A stretch of DNA of 64,000 bases. Source: Psococerastis gibbosa (lineage: Eukaryota; Arthropoda; Insecta; Psocodea; Psocidae). The stretch covers positions 44,265,469-44,329,468 of the forward strand of contig OZ020485.1 in the NCBI GenBank assembly GCA_963971405.1, read 5' to 3'. The notes below the pieces were generated by a model. It saw nothing but the letters and a program-made list of their open reading frames with translations, was not told the origin of the DNA and searched no databases. Of the stretch, positions 23,011 through 34,974 are shown piece by piece. Within the stretch, counting starts at the first letter, position 1. Each line of letters starts with the position of its first letter. The position numbers and the translations under genes were made by a program.

Positions 23011-23393
23011 GAGTGTACAGCTCGTAGGAAATTGGCAGCCCGAAATTTAATACTTTTTATTTTTTATTTAATTAACTAAGCATGTTATTAAAGATTCGGC
23101 TCATTAAAGTTGTAGAAGACTACTTCATGCATCAAATAATAAGATATTTTTAATTTTTGAAATTGTACTGGTTTTTTCATAAACATGATAATATTTTATA
23201 AACAATAACTTTTCACGTATAATAGATTTTATAAAAAAAAACTACGATTTCGAAAACTAAAAATACCTTATTATATGATGCATAAAGTAGTCTTCTACAA
23301 CTTAAATGAGCCAAATCTTTAATAACTTCCTTAGTTGATTAAATAAAAAATAAAAATTATTAGGGCTGCCAATTTCCTACGGGCTGTACACAC
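23011..23393. mobile_element. TTAA-flanked MITE-F copy 1
   Basis: TTAA at 23007-23010 and 23394-23397. The ends GAGTGTACAGCTCGTAGGAA and CTACGGGCTGTACACAC begin inverted arms of about 170 bp, including AGAAGACTACTTCATGCAT. TTAA duplication is typical of piggyBac-type movement. Confidence 0.8.
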
Positions 23394-23754
23394 TTAAGAT
23401 TTTATTAGGAAACTGAGCAATGAATACGCCACCATAGGTTTTTAAGAGAATATGAACTCCGAATCGGAATGACGTCGTTGATATTTCATAGTACCTTGGG
23501 TCGGTCTAGTGAGTTGTAAGTTAGGATGGGTCCCACAATCGCTTGAACAGTCTAGGTGCCGTATCCAGTAGTACATTATTCCCTATTGCCTTTCAAGCAA
23601 TGGTGGGACCGGACTTAAGTAGTTAGGGGTTGAGATCTTAAGATTGTTCAGCGGAATTTAAAAGGAGGAGAATAAAAGCTCGCCTATAATATAAAGAGTA
23701 AAGACGTTTTTCATTGCATTTCAATATTTTTATTTCTTCACAAATGTTCCCTGT

Positions 23755-23905
23755 CAAGGCCGTAGCCCCCCCCCCCCCCCGAAATGAAATGGCTTCATAC
23801 TAGATAGAATCGGATTTTGAGAGGAAAAATAAAAACCACTATGTAACACCCAATGAAATTTCTAAGCCCCCCCCCCCCCCGAAAAAAATCCTGGCTACGG
23901 CCTTG
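23755..23905. mobile_element. hAT-type MITE with 8-bp target duplication
   Basis: CAAGGCCGTAGCC and GGCTACGGCCTTG are perfect terminal inverted repeats. The flanks TTCCCTGT (23747-23754 and 23906-23913) are identical. The interior has two long C tracts. Confidence 0.9.
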
Positions 23906-24031
23906 TTCCCTGTGGAGACCTATGTGCTCTTGCTCATTGTGGCAATCGGTGCAATTAGAGTACTGATAAAATTAATTAGGCTCTACTTTAAGTACCGGTA
24001 CCTTATTGATGTACGTGTATATAGGCCACAT

Positions 24032-24232
24032 GACCTAGTACATGTAGAGTAGTGGTACGGACTCTGACTTTCACCTGAAAGGTTGTTACTTCGAGTCCCA
24101 TACTGGCTATATTTTCTGGCCATGCTTCGGAGGGCATGTAAAGCAGGTGGTCTTCCTAGTTCAGTGTAAGAGAGGGCTTTATAGCCCTAACTCCGCTGGT
24201 TGCCTCTTAAAAAGCCCTTATTTATTTATTTT
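24032..24232 (+). mobile_element. SINE-A copy (tRNA-derived)
   Basis: Head with box-A-like TAGAGTAGTGGTACGG, then ACTCTGACTTTCACC, then a box-B-like stretch. The body reads TGCTTCGGAGGGCATGTAAAG, and the end is AT-rich. At least nine related copies lie in this window. Confidence 0.8.
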
Positions 24233-24752
24233 ATGAACCAGGCTTAGTTAAAATTTATTTTTTAGTCCACTCTTTTCAATGTTTGTGACGGGAAATGACT
24301 ACATTCGTTTAATACGGTTGGTGAGGTAAATTTAATTGGAACAAATAATGTTTTCCAGATTTAATTACGCTCGGTGAAAACAGGAGGACAGAGAGCAAGT
24401 AGCGGGTGCGATAAGGTCATCACTCGGGACCAAATAGTTTACTTTCTTTTTTGCGGTAATATTGTTCAGTTCTTGGCGCAAGAGGGTTAGCATGAAAACA
24501 AGACTTCATAGTCTTATTGTTCGCCTTTTGTTAATTTTCAACAAAGTCGTTTTTCATTTCAGTTTTCATTTTATTTCATTTCATGATGCTTAGTATGAAC
24601 CTACACACATTTGGGCCAGTTTATTCAATCAATCAAAATTTATTTCCAAAATAAAATTTTTACAGTTTTTTGTCACTTCCCTATATTATACATTTTTATG
24701 TGAACTGGCTCTATCAATTTGTATTTTGAATGGGTTTAACATATTTAGACAA

Positions 24753-25111
24753 TCAGGACATGTAGAGTTGTGGTACAGACTCCGACTTTCACCCGAAAGG
24801 TTGTTGGTTCGAGTCCCACACTTGCTACATTTTCTGGCTATGCTTCGGAGGCATGTAAAGGAGGCGGTCCCGGGTCTTCCTATAGTTGAGGTAAGCTTTA
24901 AAGCCCCAAACCCGCTTGTAATAGAACAAAAAATTCAATATTTACTTAATTTAAGACTGTTTTATAAAGGAAGACAAAGTACATTCGACACTCTATATGA
25001 TGCTAGATTTCCTTGTAATAGAACAAAAAATTCAATATTTACTTAATTTAAGACTGTTTTATAAAGGAAGACAAAGTACATTCGACACTCTATATGATGC
25101 TAGATTTCCTT
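24753..25111 (+). mobile_element. SINE-A copy with exact 97-bp tandem duplication in its tail
   Basis: The head CAGGACATGTAGAG at 24753 and box B GGTTCGAGTCCC identify SINE-A. The segment from GTAATAGAACAAAAAATTC (24918) to TTTCCTT repeats exactly from 25015. Confidence 0.8.
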
Positions 25112-25728
25112 TGGGGGAGTCCGAAGTACGGTATCTACGAGTGCCATGATGATCGCCAATCTTCAAGATAGAAGAGACATTCGAAGAAGAAGATAGAAGA
25201 AGAATATGGGCTACTTTTTTTTGAAATAAAAAATATTACCTTTCAGTTTCAAGTAAATCTGGCCTGAATGTTTTTAACAGAATGTGCCTAAGGATGTAAA
25301 AAGGCGGTTGTGCAAAGTAACAGTAACCCACAATTTATAAAACTAATAAATAAATAATCATTTATTTGCAAACAGACCTCAATGCAAATCTAATACCGTA
25401 TACCGTATAGAAAATCGAATGCAATTTAAATTCCTTCATCGTACTTGTTTTACTTAGGTTTTTAGTTACCGTACGTAAAATATACAGCAGACAGTAATCA
25501 TCAAAGTATCGTGACAAGACATCCATGCTACTAATACAATGCTAGTACAATATTTATAATGCAATGAAATACAAACAGCTGAAAAATAAATAAATAAACT
25601 GCACTAGTTAGCTCCTATGTGGTATAATGAGGGTGCGCTTCCTATATTCCATCAAATAGCCGGATGTATTTAATTTAGATGTTAGACTTAACACGGAGAT
25701 AAATAAAAATTAACTTTTTGTTCCATTG

Positions 25729-25832
25729 CTAAGCCAAACTAGCGGAGTTAGGGATTTCGACTATGAAGACCCGGAACCGCCTGCTTTACAAGCAATCCGA
25801 AGCATGGCCAGCAAGTGTGGGACTCGAATCAA
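25729..25832 (-). mobile_element. SINE-A partial copy
   Basis: Reverse-strand body and head: TGGCTTAGCAATGGAACAA, GCGGTTCCGGGTCTTC, GATTCGAGTCCCACAC. Confidence 0.65.
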
Positions 25833-25842
25833 CAATCAAACA

Positions 25843-26720
25843 TTGTATTAGGCATGCCCACGCAGTTGTTACCTAGATGAATATGTATCTTATTAAGATA
25901 TTCAGGACATGTAGCGTAGTGGTACGGACTCTGACTGTCACCCGAAAGGTTGTTGGTTCGAGTCCCACACTGGCTACATTTTGTGGCTATGCTTCGGAGG
26001 GCATATAAAGCAGTTGGTCCCGGATCATCCTAGTTGAGTGTAAGAGAGGGCTTTATAGCCCTAACTCCGCTAGGTTGGCTTAGTAATAGAAACAATAAAA
26101 AGTCCTTATTTATTTATATTTATTTATATTCTGAATTTTAGTCTGTGACCTGTGCATTCAGTCATTCAAGTACTGCTGTGTCCTGGGTAATTTAGTATCT
26201 TAGCCTATACTTGCGAATGCCTTTAAGCTTTCAATTTTTGCTGATAGGACTGGTATCTATTGTATTAGGCATGCATTCAGTTGTTTCCTAGAGGAATATA
26301 TTATATCTTATAAGATATTCTGAATTTTAGTCTGTGACCTGTGCATTCAGTCATTCAAGTACTGCTGTGTCCTGGGTAATTTAGTATCTTAGCCTACTTG
26401 GGAATGCCTTTAAATTTTCAATTTTTGCTGATAGAACTGGTATCTATTGTATTTGGCATGCATTCAGTTGTTTCCTATATGAATATATTATATCTTATAA
26501 GATACTTTGAAGGTTAGTCTGTGACCTGTGCATTCAGTCATTCAAGTACTGCTGTGTTCTAGATAATTTAGTATCTTAGCCTACTTGCGAATGCCTTTAA
26601 GCTTTCAATTTTTGCTGACAATAGGGCTGGTGTCCCATTGTATAGTATCAGGCATGCTTACAGTTGTTTCCTAGATGAATATATGTCACATTAAGGTATT
26701 TTTAATTTTAGTCTCTGACC
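25843..26720 (+). repeat. Tandem repeat (about 185-190 bp), first unit split by a SINE
   Basis: Units anchored on TTTTAGTCTGTGACC start near 26131, 26320, 26505 and, degraded, 26699. Each contains CATTCAGTCATTCAAGTACTG and GGCATGCATTCAGTTGTTTCC. The end of an earlier unit (TTAGGCATGCCCACGCAGTTG) at 25850-25901 is separated from the array by SINE-A. Confidence 0.85.
25902..26125 (+). mobile_element. SINE-A copy inserted in the tandem array
   Basis: TCAGGACATGTAGCGTAGTGG at the head and GTAATAGAAACAATAAAAAG plus TTTATT repeats at the end. The array sequence AAGATATTC precedes it and TATTCTGAATTTTAG follows. Confidence 0.8.
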
Positions 26721-26902
26721 ATGCAGAACAGGGCCCACTTGATGTCTTGATATGGTGACAGAGCAAAACCTAGGTACTGTATCTTCACTATCCCTTCCTA
26801 AAATGGGGCCCTGGGGGCACACGTGTGCTTCTGTCTTCGCATATTCCCCCGAGATAAAGACCTGATCCTTGGCTCTACGAACATGAAAGAAAAACTTCTT
26901 AC

Positions 26903-27030
26903 CTGAAAACACAGCAGGGCACTGGAATTAACAACAAAATTTCACTGTCAGCGTTGCTGAAAATCCGGGTGGGTGCACTGATACAGGGTAGGACCCTCAC
27001 GCACTCAACTCGCTGTGCTGAAACTAGTGG
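26903..27030 (-). other. Possible non-coding first exon (donor at 26902)
   Basis: A strong donor reads GTTTTCAG/GTAAGAAG on the minus strand. DUF4773 gene 3 needs an upstream 5'UTR exon and this is a candidate on the right strand, but the 4.4-kb intron would cross several repeats. The 5' limit is not visible. Tentative. Confidence 0.2.
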
Positions 27031-27142
27031 TAACACTGAGAACCTCTACCCACCAAGTCGGTCACCAGGTCTTGAGAGCTGTTCATCGAACTACCAATCG
27101 TCGTTGCGTTTTTTTCATCGTTACTTTCTTTTTTTATCGTGA

Positions 27143-28130
27143 GTCAATGGAGTTTCCGATTGGCGCCTGAAGGTGATTCACACATGAATGAAAGTCACTG
27201 TTATTTGTTATTTATGTATATGAAATGTAAACCATTTAATAAACTATTAGTGAATCAATTGAACAACTCTAAGCATGCATTAATACAATACAAAAATATA
27301 AATAAAACAATAAAATACAAGAATTAATAAATGAATAACGACTTCATTGCAATACAATTTTATTGGCGAACAATAAGATTATAAAGTCTTTTTTTCATGT
27401 TAACCATAACGTCTTAATAACAGTATAGGCCTACATAGTAATATATAACTTAAATTATCGTATATGGAATATAAAAAGGAGGGAAAGAAGGTAATACAGG
27501 AGGGGGTATAGGAGGGGGAAATAGAGGGAGAACAAATTATATTTACATTAAATTAAGTTACAATAATTAATATGCTCAGCCCGTGTGCAGCTTAAATTTG
27601 AAAAAAATGCCTAATCTAAGTAAGTACCTACCTAAGTCAGCACCTAAGTAAGTTGTTTAGTCTTCGTTTGTCGGGGTAAACTCGTGTAATGCGATGGACC
27701 TCTTTCGTACAGGAAAATGCTTGTTGCCAACCAATCAGATCAACATTGAGTTTCGATATCATTTATCTATAGTGACATATGGCTACTTCGAAAGAAAAAA
27801 AGACGCAACTCAAAAATTGTCGATTACGACTTAATAATGCTAAAATATTTTTTTAAACATCTGTATTTTGCTAAAACGTCGTTAATAATGTAGTATGTAT
27901 ATTTTCCGCGCAAGGGCAGTTGTATTTGTAGGAACAGTCAGGTTATTCATTATAAAGAAAAACTTTAACTTCAATTTCTGTAAATTGATAGATTTAGAGT
28001 TGTGTCCTCTCTCTTCCAAAATAGCGATATATGGCCGGTATTTTGATTTCTATACCTACACTACGAAAGAGGTTCATTGTAGCGATACTTCTACACTCAG
28101 GACAGGAGATATAAGCTTATAATTTTGTCA
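27143..28130. other. Intergenic, no gene recognised
   Basis: AT-rich, with a purine-rich GGAGGGGG stretch near 27500-27530. No supported coding or repeat call. Confidence 0.4.
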
Positions 28131-28137
28131 CTTTGAC

Positions 28138-28323
28138 TTTTTGTTCTATTACTAAGCCAACCCAACGGAGTTAGGGCTATAAAGCCCTCTCTTACACTCA
28201 ACTAGGAAGACCGCCTGCTTTATATGCCCTACGAAGCATGGCCAGAAAATGTTGCAAGTGTGAGACTAGAACCAACAACTTTTCGGGTGAAAGTCGAAGT
28301 CTGTACCACTTCTCTACAGGTCT
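28138..28323 (-). mobile_element. SINE-A copy
   Basis: Reverse orientation: TTTTTGTTCTATTACTAAGCC at the left and CCACTTCTCTACAGGTC at the right. Confidence 0.75.
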
Positions 28324-28475
28324 TTAAGAGTGATTAGGCATACAAACAGCTTATCCAAGCAATCAAGCTCATCTCTTACTCTGTCCGAATTCCTAAAAGG
28401 AGCTACACAAATTTAGAATTTAGGTTTCCTTGAAATTTATCATTTTCAATGAGATTCTTGTGAAATGTGCAGACG

Positions 28476-28690
28476 TCAGGACATGTAGAGCAGTGGCACG
28501 GACTCTGACTTTCACCCGAAAGGTTGTTGGCTCGTGTCCCACACTTCCTACATTTTTTTTTTTTTTTTTTTTACATTTGCTTTGGAGGGCATGTAAAGCA
28601 GGCGGACCCGGGTCTTCCTATAGTTGAGGTAAGAGAGGGATTTATAGCCCCCAACCCCGCTAGTTTGACTTAGTAATAGAACAAAATTTC
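28476..28690 (+). mobile_element. SINE-A copy with long T run
   Basis: TCAGGACATGTAGAGCAGTGG head and TGCTTTGGAGGGCATGTAAAG body, with a T run of about 20 bases inside. A short related fragment with a 5' truncation follows at 28772-28925. Confidence 0.75.
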
Positions 28691-29274
28691 AGACTGTTTA
28701 AGACTGTTTTATAAAGGAAGACAAAGTACAGTCGACACGCCACATACTAGACTTCCTTTAAGGGAGTCCGAAGTACGGCTTACACTTGCTACATTTTTTG
28801 GCCCTGCTTCGGAGGGCAGGTAAAGTAGGAGGTCCCGAGCCTTCCTAGTTGAGTGTAAGAGAGGGCTATTAACTCCGCTATGTTGACTTAGTAATAGAAC
28901 AAAATGTCATTATTTATTTATATTATTTATTAGACGCCACTAAATTTCTATCATTGAGTTACATTACTTTTTGTCGGTTATTATTATCTACGAGATATTA
29001 AGGGCAAATGGAAACCCCCACTTTACAATTTTTGCGTTAAGTCAAATTTCTCATGAAATATCGATTGTAGAGCCATAAATGAGGTGTCATAAACTAAACA
29101 AAATATTCCTCTACACTTTAATCTACATTTTGTAGCAGCCGTCACTAGCACTGATTGGCGACAATTATAGCACTTCATTTGTGAAAAACTGCGGCCACTG
29201 CAGGCCCCAATTTACATATGAGCTTAATGGGCTTAACGTATTTAAATATAAATAATAAATATAATAATAATATT

Positions 29275-29930
29275 CATTTATTGCTTTCCAATTTATACGT
29301 AGCATAAGGAAAGCTTTGTGATGGTCGAAATTTTCGATTCCGAGATTTCAACGGATTTACACGTTTTGAGGTCCTAGGAACCAAAAAAGTGGTTTTTACG
29401 AAATGTCTGTCTGTCGCTCTGTCTGTGCGTCGATTTCCGGGCAAACTACTCGGTCGATTTTGATGAAATTCGGCATCTAGGTTCACAAAAATCATACCTC
29501 GGGATCATTATTTTTATTTTGGGCTAACTCAATTTGGTGGTTTTATTTTCAAAAAACTAAAAAAAAACACCCCAAATAAAATTATTTCTCCAAAACGGCT
29601 CCAACGATTTCTTTTAAATTCTCATATATTGTAATCGTTATTAATGTTGACATATTGCGCGGGGTCGCTTGCCCCTTGATAGTTTACTTCTGGTGGTAAA
29701 AAAATAAAAAGAACTAAATTAAAAAAAAAATGGCTAAAAAATAATTTTTCTGCGAAACCTTTCTATCCACGATTTCTACCTTCAGGCATGTTTTAGGTGT
29801 TAAATTGAGTAACGAAACAGGACCAGAATGTTTTGAGTATCGATTAAATTATGGCGTAATAAATTGATTTACTATATGGGGGGGGGGGGGGCAGCTAATC
29901 TCCTGCCCCCCTGTATCCGTCCATGCTTGA
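29275..29930. mobile_element. Unclassified transposon block, copy 2
   Basis: TGCTTTCCAATTTATACGTAG to a G-run end near 29879. The same block, inverted, spans about 39610-40390. The shared text includes TGTCTGTC and TTTTAGGTGTTAAATTGAGTA. Confidence 0.65.
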
Positions 29931-30287
29931 CGCCAGCATATCGTACATTTTGGTGACATCGCAACTTCCCATTTTCTACGAATTTCCAATATACTGTATG
30001 TTCTTACCTTTATGTTATAAATACTGTAATAAATTATGTATCGTATTATAGGCTAATTAACATCTAGTGAAGCCAGCGAAATATCGAGTGGCTCCCACTT
30101 TCGTTGGTAAACATGCGGAAAGTGGAATCTGCATAAGACACCATGTATTAGAATAGGGAAAAACAATATTTTGCCACCGGGGCGCCACCGTAAATCGTTC
30201 GTGTAAACAGCATATATTATCGCATGATGAGCTTAATTGGGGCAGGGTATCTCAGTTTTTTTCAATTTCGATTCATAACCTAATGAA

Positions 30288-30646
30288 ATGAGGTTCATTT
30301 GTGACGTCATTTTGTAGATGGCAGCACCAGTTGCTAAGATATTAAAGCGTTGATTTTTCCATAAGCCATAATAACATTTTAAAATTATTTTATTGATGTA
30401 TTATTTTAAAGTGATAATATTTTTCTATAAATATTGGAGATATTAAAAATATTAAAATATTAAATTATATGCAGCGCAATAAGGTCCCCAGGCATAGTAA
30501 AAATATTATAAAAAATATTAAAAGAATTAATTAGATGCTAAGAACTTAGTTTTCACTTGCAAACGGCGGCCATTTTGAATAATATGGATATCTTATTGTC
30601 GTCAGTGAACCTAGTGACCAAAACTGTCCCTACAGAACCTCATTAC
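30288..30646. mobile_element. MITE-C copy 2
   Basis: From AATGAGGTTCATTTGTGACG to CTACAGAACCTCATT. Internal GATGGCAGCACCAG and GCAAACGGCGGCCATTTTG match copies at 1675 and 34641. Confidence 0.85.
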
Positions 30647-31139
30647 AAACCACGCAACTTCTCCATAGTGGACCCAACGCTGTCTAGCCTCACGCGACAA
30701 GTTCAGGTTCAGCATCAGCTGTATCTAGGTCAAGTTGCAGGTTATATTTTCTAGGAGCGTTAGTTGACGCAACTTCATTCATCTGTCCAACAGGTACCAG
30801 AAGATTGTAAGGAAAAACAGGTTTTGTTGCTTGGAGAAAACAAGATGGAGGTGAATTAAAGTGATAAGGTAATTGTTTGGGGAACTTCTTAGGTTTATGG
30901 GAGTACGGATCAGGTTCACTGTGCCGCTAGGTGCAAGGCCGAAGCCGGTGGACTCTCACGGTCTTGTGTGTCCTACTCTTCATCCTTGAAGTAATTAAAT
31001 AATGCTGTTATCAGAAGGTGGTTGACCTCCTGGACAAAACAATAGGTACCGTACCTATTCCAAGATTTGTAAAAAGGTTGGAAGGGACCTATTGTGAAAT
31101 CACCACCTCTATGACAGGGGGTTGATAGGATGAATAGGA

Positions 31140-31255
31140 AGGTAGATAGGTCATGGAGGGCCTAACGTCTGCCGGCTCTGCAATGAGGCCGAGGCAACTG
31201 CGAAACACATCTTGGCCACTGTCCACCCCTGTGGCGAGGGGCCACAAGTTGTCTG
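31140..31255 (+). mobile_element. Non-LTR retrotransposon relic
   Basis: One frame reads CRLCNEAEATAKHILA, the metal-knuckle region near the end of LINE ORF2 proteins. No longer intact. Confidence 0.5.
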
Positions 31256-31871
31256 AAAGTTTAAAAAGGTAATTTTTTGTTGAAAAGTTGAGTTTTATTA
31301 ATTTTTTTACTACGTATCTTATGAATTTACTCAATTAGGGGGGGGGGGTTGACCTGCCATTGGGGGCGGGCACGGTTGGACTGTGTTGGGGTTGCCAACA
31401 TTGACCAGATCAATCTGATTGACTTGCCATTGCAGGACATGGTTGTCTTTGCCAACAAAGTTAAGCTGCTGTTTTTCGACAGCTGATGTGATCCCAATAA
31501 TTATACTGTTGAAAGGGTTCCAAGGTCTATGTTAGCTCAACTCTCCAATTAATATTGTATATAATAATAGGCCTAATGAGGGCTGATATTAGCCACCCCT
31601 AGAACTTACCAAAACCAAACTTAATATTATTATTTTTATTTTTATTTACTATACTCAAGTTATTACGATTCGGTCTTTTAAAGTAGAGGGCTAGTTCATG
31701 TATTCAATACATTTCCCGTAAAGGAAAACGCACTTGACTCGTGCGCTGCCGCGATCTCTAATTTTCTGGCATGAGAATACGATATTACCAAGATTGCTGA
31801 AAATCGGGCAATCGAACTATTATAATATTATAATAATTATTATAATAATTTACAGCACTACAACAGCAACC

Positions 31872-32375
31872 GAATCATGGCGATTTTAATACCGGAGTTA
31901 ATATAATACTATGTCACGTGATGGTATTAATTCAATTGTTTAAAATAAATGAACAGTAATTTCAGAATTTTTTTTTAAATTGTGATGTTGGTAATCGTCG
32001 CAAAGAGTGCTAGCCGTGGAAAATTTAAATTGTGTCTATTTACACAATTGAATGATATTCGGTTGTATTTCTGGTGGGTTTCATAATTTTTTCTGCCTTA
32101 GGTTCAGACAAATTATTTATAATTCTTAATATATATTTCAAAATTAAAACTAGTTTATTTTAATGTTTATTTCTAGAGCGAAATGTATTTATATTTGCTA
32201 TTTAGGCCTATATTTATATTTGCTACGGCAGCGTCGCGTCAGTTCAGTTCTTCAGTATTACCAACGTCACAATTAAAAAAATTCTGAAATTTACTGTTTA
32301 TTTATTTTAAATAATTAATACCATCACGTGACATGGTATATATTAACCCGGCATTAAAATCGCCATGATCGGGCT
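31872..32375. mobile_element. Palindromic MITE-E-related element, long copy
   Basis: GAATCATGGCGATTTTAATACC at the left is mirrored by ATTAAAATCGCCATGATCGG at the right. A second inner pair is CACGTGATGGTATTAATT and AATTAATACCATCACGTG. Confidence 0.7.
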
Positions 32376-32630
32376 GCAGGTCAACAGCTTAAAATATTAC
32401 AATAATTGATGGTAACTAGAGATGTAGTTTATTCGTATTTTGAGCGCGACTTCATCGTTTATGTACGGTATTAGTCGCTAGCAATTTTGAAGTTCTTCAA
32501 CTTTTATGCACACCTGAGGCCTTAAGCATCGTTCGAGTGAAAGGAACCACGCTATTTAGAAAAAAGGGACGAATATGGACTTATCCTCCAGTACGATTTT
32601 ATTAGAACTATAAATTGAGTCTTTTAGTTA

Positions 32631-32967
32631 GGCGGGGTTTCCACCGACCTCTCATTGCAGGATGCTCATATGTTGACGTGGTAGCAGACATTCAAGACTT
32701 AGGCGGGGTTTCCACTGACCTCTCATTGCAGAATGCAAATGACAATGACGTAAATTTTTGTTTTACTCTATGCCATAGTTAAAATTGATCAATGATCATA
32801 GAGTAAAATCACAAACAAATATAATAAATAATAAAATAAAAAATGGCGTCATGGGATATGTCAAGTACAAACATTTTAATAGATTTCTATAAAAAGAAAA
32901 ATTCTAATTTCCGTCAATGTCATTTGCATTCTGCAATGAGAGGTTGGTGGAAACCCCGTCTTAAGAG
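32631..32967. mobile_element. MITE-A inner-palindrome variant
   Basis: GGCGGGGTTTCCACCGACC appears twice at the left (32631 and 32702) and GGTTGGTGGAAACCCCGTC once at the right. The long middle is shared with MITE-A, but the outer GGCGCC arms are absent. Confidence 0.7.
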
Positions 32968-33818
32968 AATGCCATTCCTTATTCCTTAGTAAATAATTTA
33001 ATTGCATCTCTAAAAGCCTGTAAAATACCTATTAGCCCAACCTTGTTAGGACCCTTTCGAATTTGAATGTATCCTAAAACTTTTCGTTCCGGTTCTAATA
33101 ATGTCCAAAACGCAACTCCTACAAAAAATATAAAATTATTAGTAGGACTAATTAAAAAGTCACCCCCCCCCCGTTTCTCTGAAAAACCCGTGAGTTACCA
33201 CTAAGTCCCCTACAACTTGAATTAAATAAAAAATATAAACTCATTTTGAGGCGATCCAGGTATGGCCAAAATGTACGGTGAGGTATAGGTTCCTAATTTT
33301 TTTTCATCGGAAGTGGAGAATATGCAAACAAACCAAACAACTTGCTCTTAATGATTTCGGAATACTTTTAAAATTATGCAAAAAATTGTTTCCTCGTAGG
33401 TTGGATTAGATGTACTACGGTGATAGTCAAAAGTAGGTACGAAAACCGTTCGATTACGGTAAAGTGTACTTACCACATTGCGTTTAATCAATGATTGAAA
33501 TTGGTAATTGATAGTTAGCCAGCTACAATCTTTAAATCGTACTGATTCGCACCATTCGCCTGCTGAAAACATTTCTGGCTGCACAGGTTTTATGGGTGTT
33601 AATGGGTGGAATTAATTAGGTTAATTGCTTTTTATTCCTTTTATTTTATTGTAATTAATTCATATGGAAAATAACGACAATTTCCTTTCTTCTTTTTTGT
33701 TAGGGTTTGAAATGCAATAGGCTTCAGCCTCCGAAACACAGGAGCCACCTAACCACAAAATTTTAGAATAAAATTTGTTATTGCATATTGACGCGCAGTT
33801 ACGAAAACGTGCTCCTTA

Positions 33819-34210
33819 GGCGCCCATTCCACCGGCCGGCTAGGGCTATTTACAAAAACGGTGACGTGGTAGCAGACATTCAAGACTTTGGTGACGTTTT
33901 CACCAACCTCGCATTGCAGAATGCAAATGACATTGACGGAAATTAGAATTTTTCATTTTATAGAAATCTATTAAAATGTTTGTACTTAACATATCCCATG
34001 ACGCAATTTTTTAATTTTTGTGTGTTTGTTTGTGATTTTACTGTATGATCATTGATCAATTTTAACTCTGGCATAGAGGAAAATAAACATTTCCGTCAAT
34101 TCTGCAATGCGAGGTGGGTGGAAACCCCGCCTAAGTCTTGAATGTCTGCTACCACATCACTGTTTTTGTAAATAGCCCTAGCCGGACAGCCGGTCGGTGG
34201 AATGGGCGCC
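33819..34210. mobile_element. MITE-A copy 3
   Basis: GGCGCCCATTCCACCGGCCGG to GGTCGGTGGAATGGGCGCC, with the internal middle segment inverted relative to copies 1 and 2. Confidence 0.9.
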
Positions 34211-34282
34211 TAAGAATAAACGAAAAGAGATCTACAAGTATTATTGCCGCAAACCTTTTTTTTTTACGAAATTTTACATGGC

Positions 34283-34410
34283 TAAGGCGGCTATTCCACT
34301 TGTCATTTTTTCTTCAATAATTGATGGGATATTTTCTTTCCTCCATGTCATCTCATCAATTATTGATGCACAAATGACGGAATATTAACAAGTGGAATAG
34401 CCGCCTAAGG
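34283..34410. mobile_element. Small palindromic MITE (GGCGGCTATTCCAC ends)
   Basis: TAAGGCGGCTATTCCACTTGT is mirrored by ACAAGTGGAATAGCCGCCTTA-type sequence. Inner arms read CAATAATTGATGGGA and TCATCAATTATTG. Confidence 0.8.
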
Positions 34411-34637
34411 GGAAGGTAAATTCCCGTAATTTATTAACCAACGAGTAAAATTTATTGACTGTCTTAAAAGCATGGTCACTCTAATACACAACATTTGTTT
34501 CCTAATATTATTTTTTTGTAACTGATTTTTATACGATTAGGTTAGGCATTATTTTCGTTAAGCCCCTCGTTTTCCTTTTTTTAACTTTCCTTTGGGAGGG
34601 TAGGGGGCCCCCTAGCTCCCAAGGAAAATATTGTTTT

Positions 34638-34972
34638 GGAATGAGGTTCATTTGTGACGTCATTTTGTAGATGGCAGCACCATTTGCAATGATATCAAAG
34701 CGTTGATTTTTCCATTAGCCTCAATACTATTTCAAAATTATTTTTAATTACGTATTATTTTAAAGTGATATTTTTCTATAAATCATGGAGAATATATATA
34801 TTAAATTATATGTTGCGAAATAAGGTCCAGGCATAGTAAAAATATTGTAAAAAATATTAAAAGAATTAATTAGATGCTAACATGCAAACGGCGGCCATTT
34901 TGAATAATATGGATATCGGTTTGTCGTCAGCGAACCTAGTGACCAAAACTGTCCCTACAGAACCTCATTCTG
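34638..34972. mobile_element. MITE-C copy 3
   Basis: AATGAGGTTCATTTGTGACG to CTACAGAACCTCATT; closely matches the copy at 30288. Confidence 0.85.
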
Positions 34973-34974
34973 AT

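Noticed and set aside
26691-26912. 73-codon minus-strand open frame
   Set aside because: No domain or signal peptide; it starts in the tandem repeat and spans a good splice donor, so it is more likely intron sequence after a possible 5'UTR exon.
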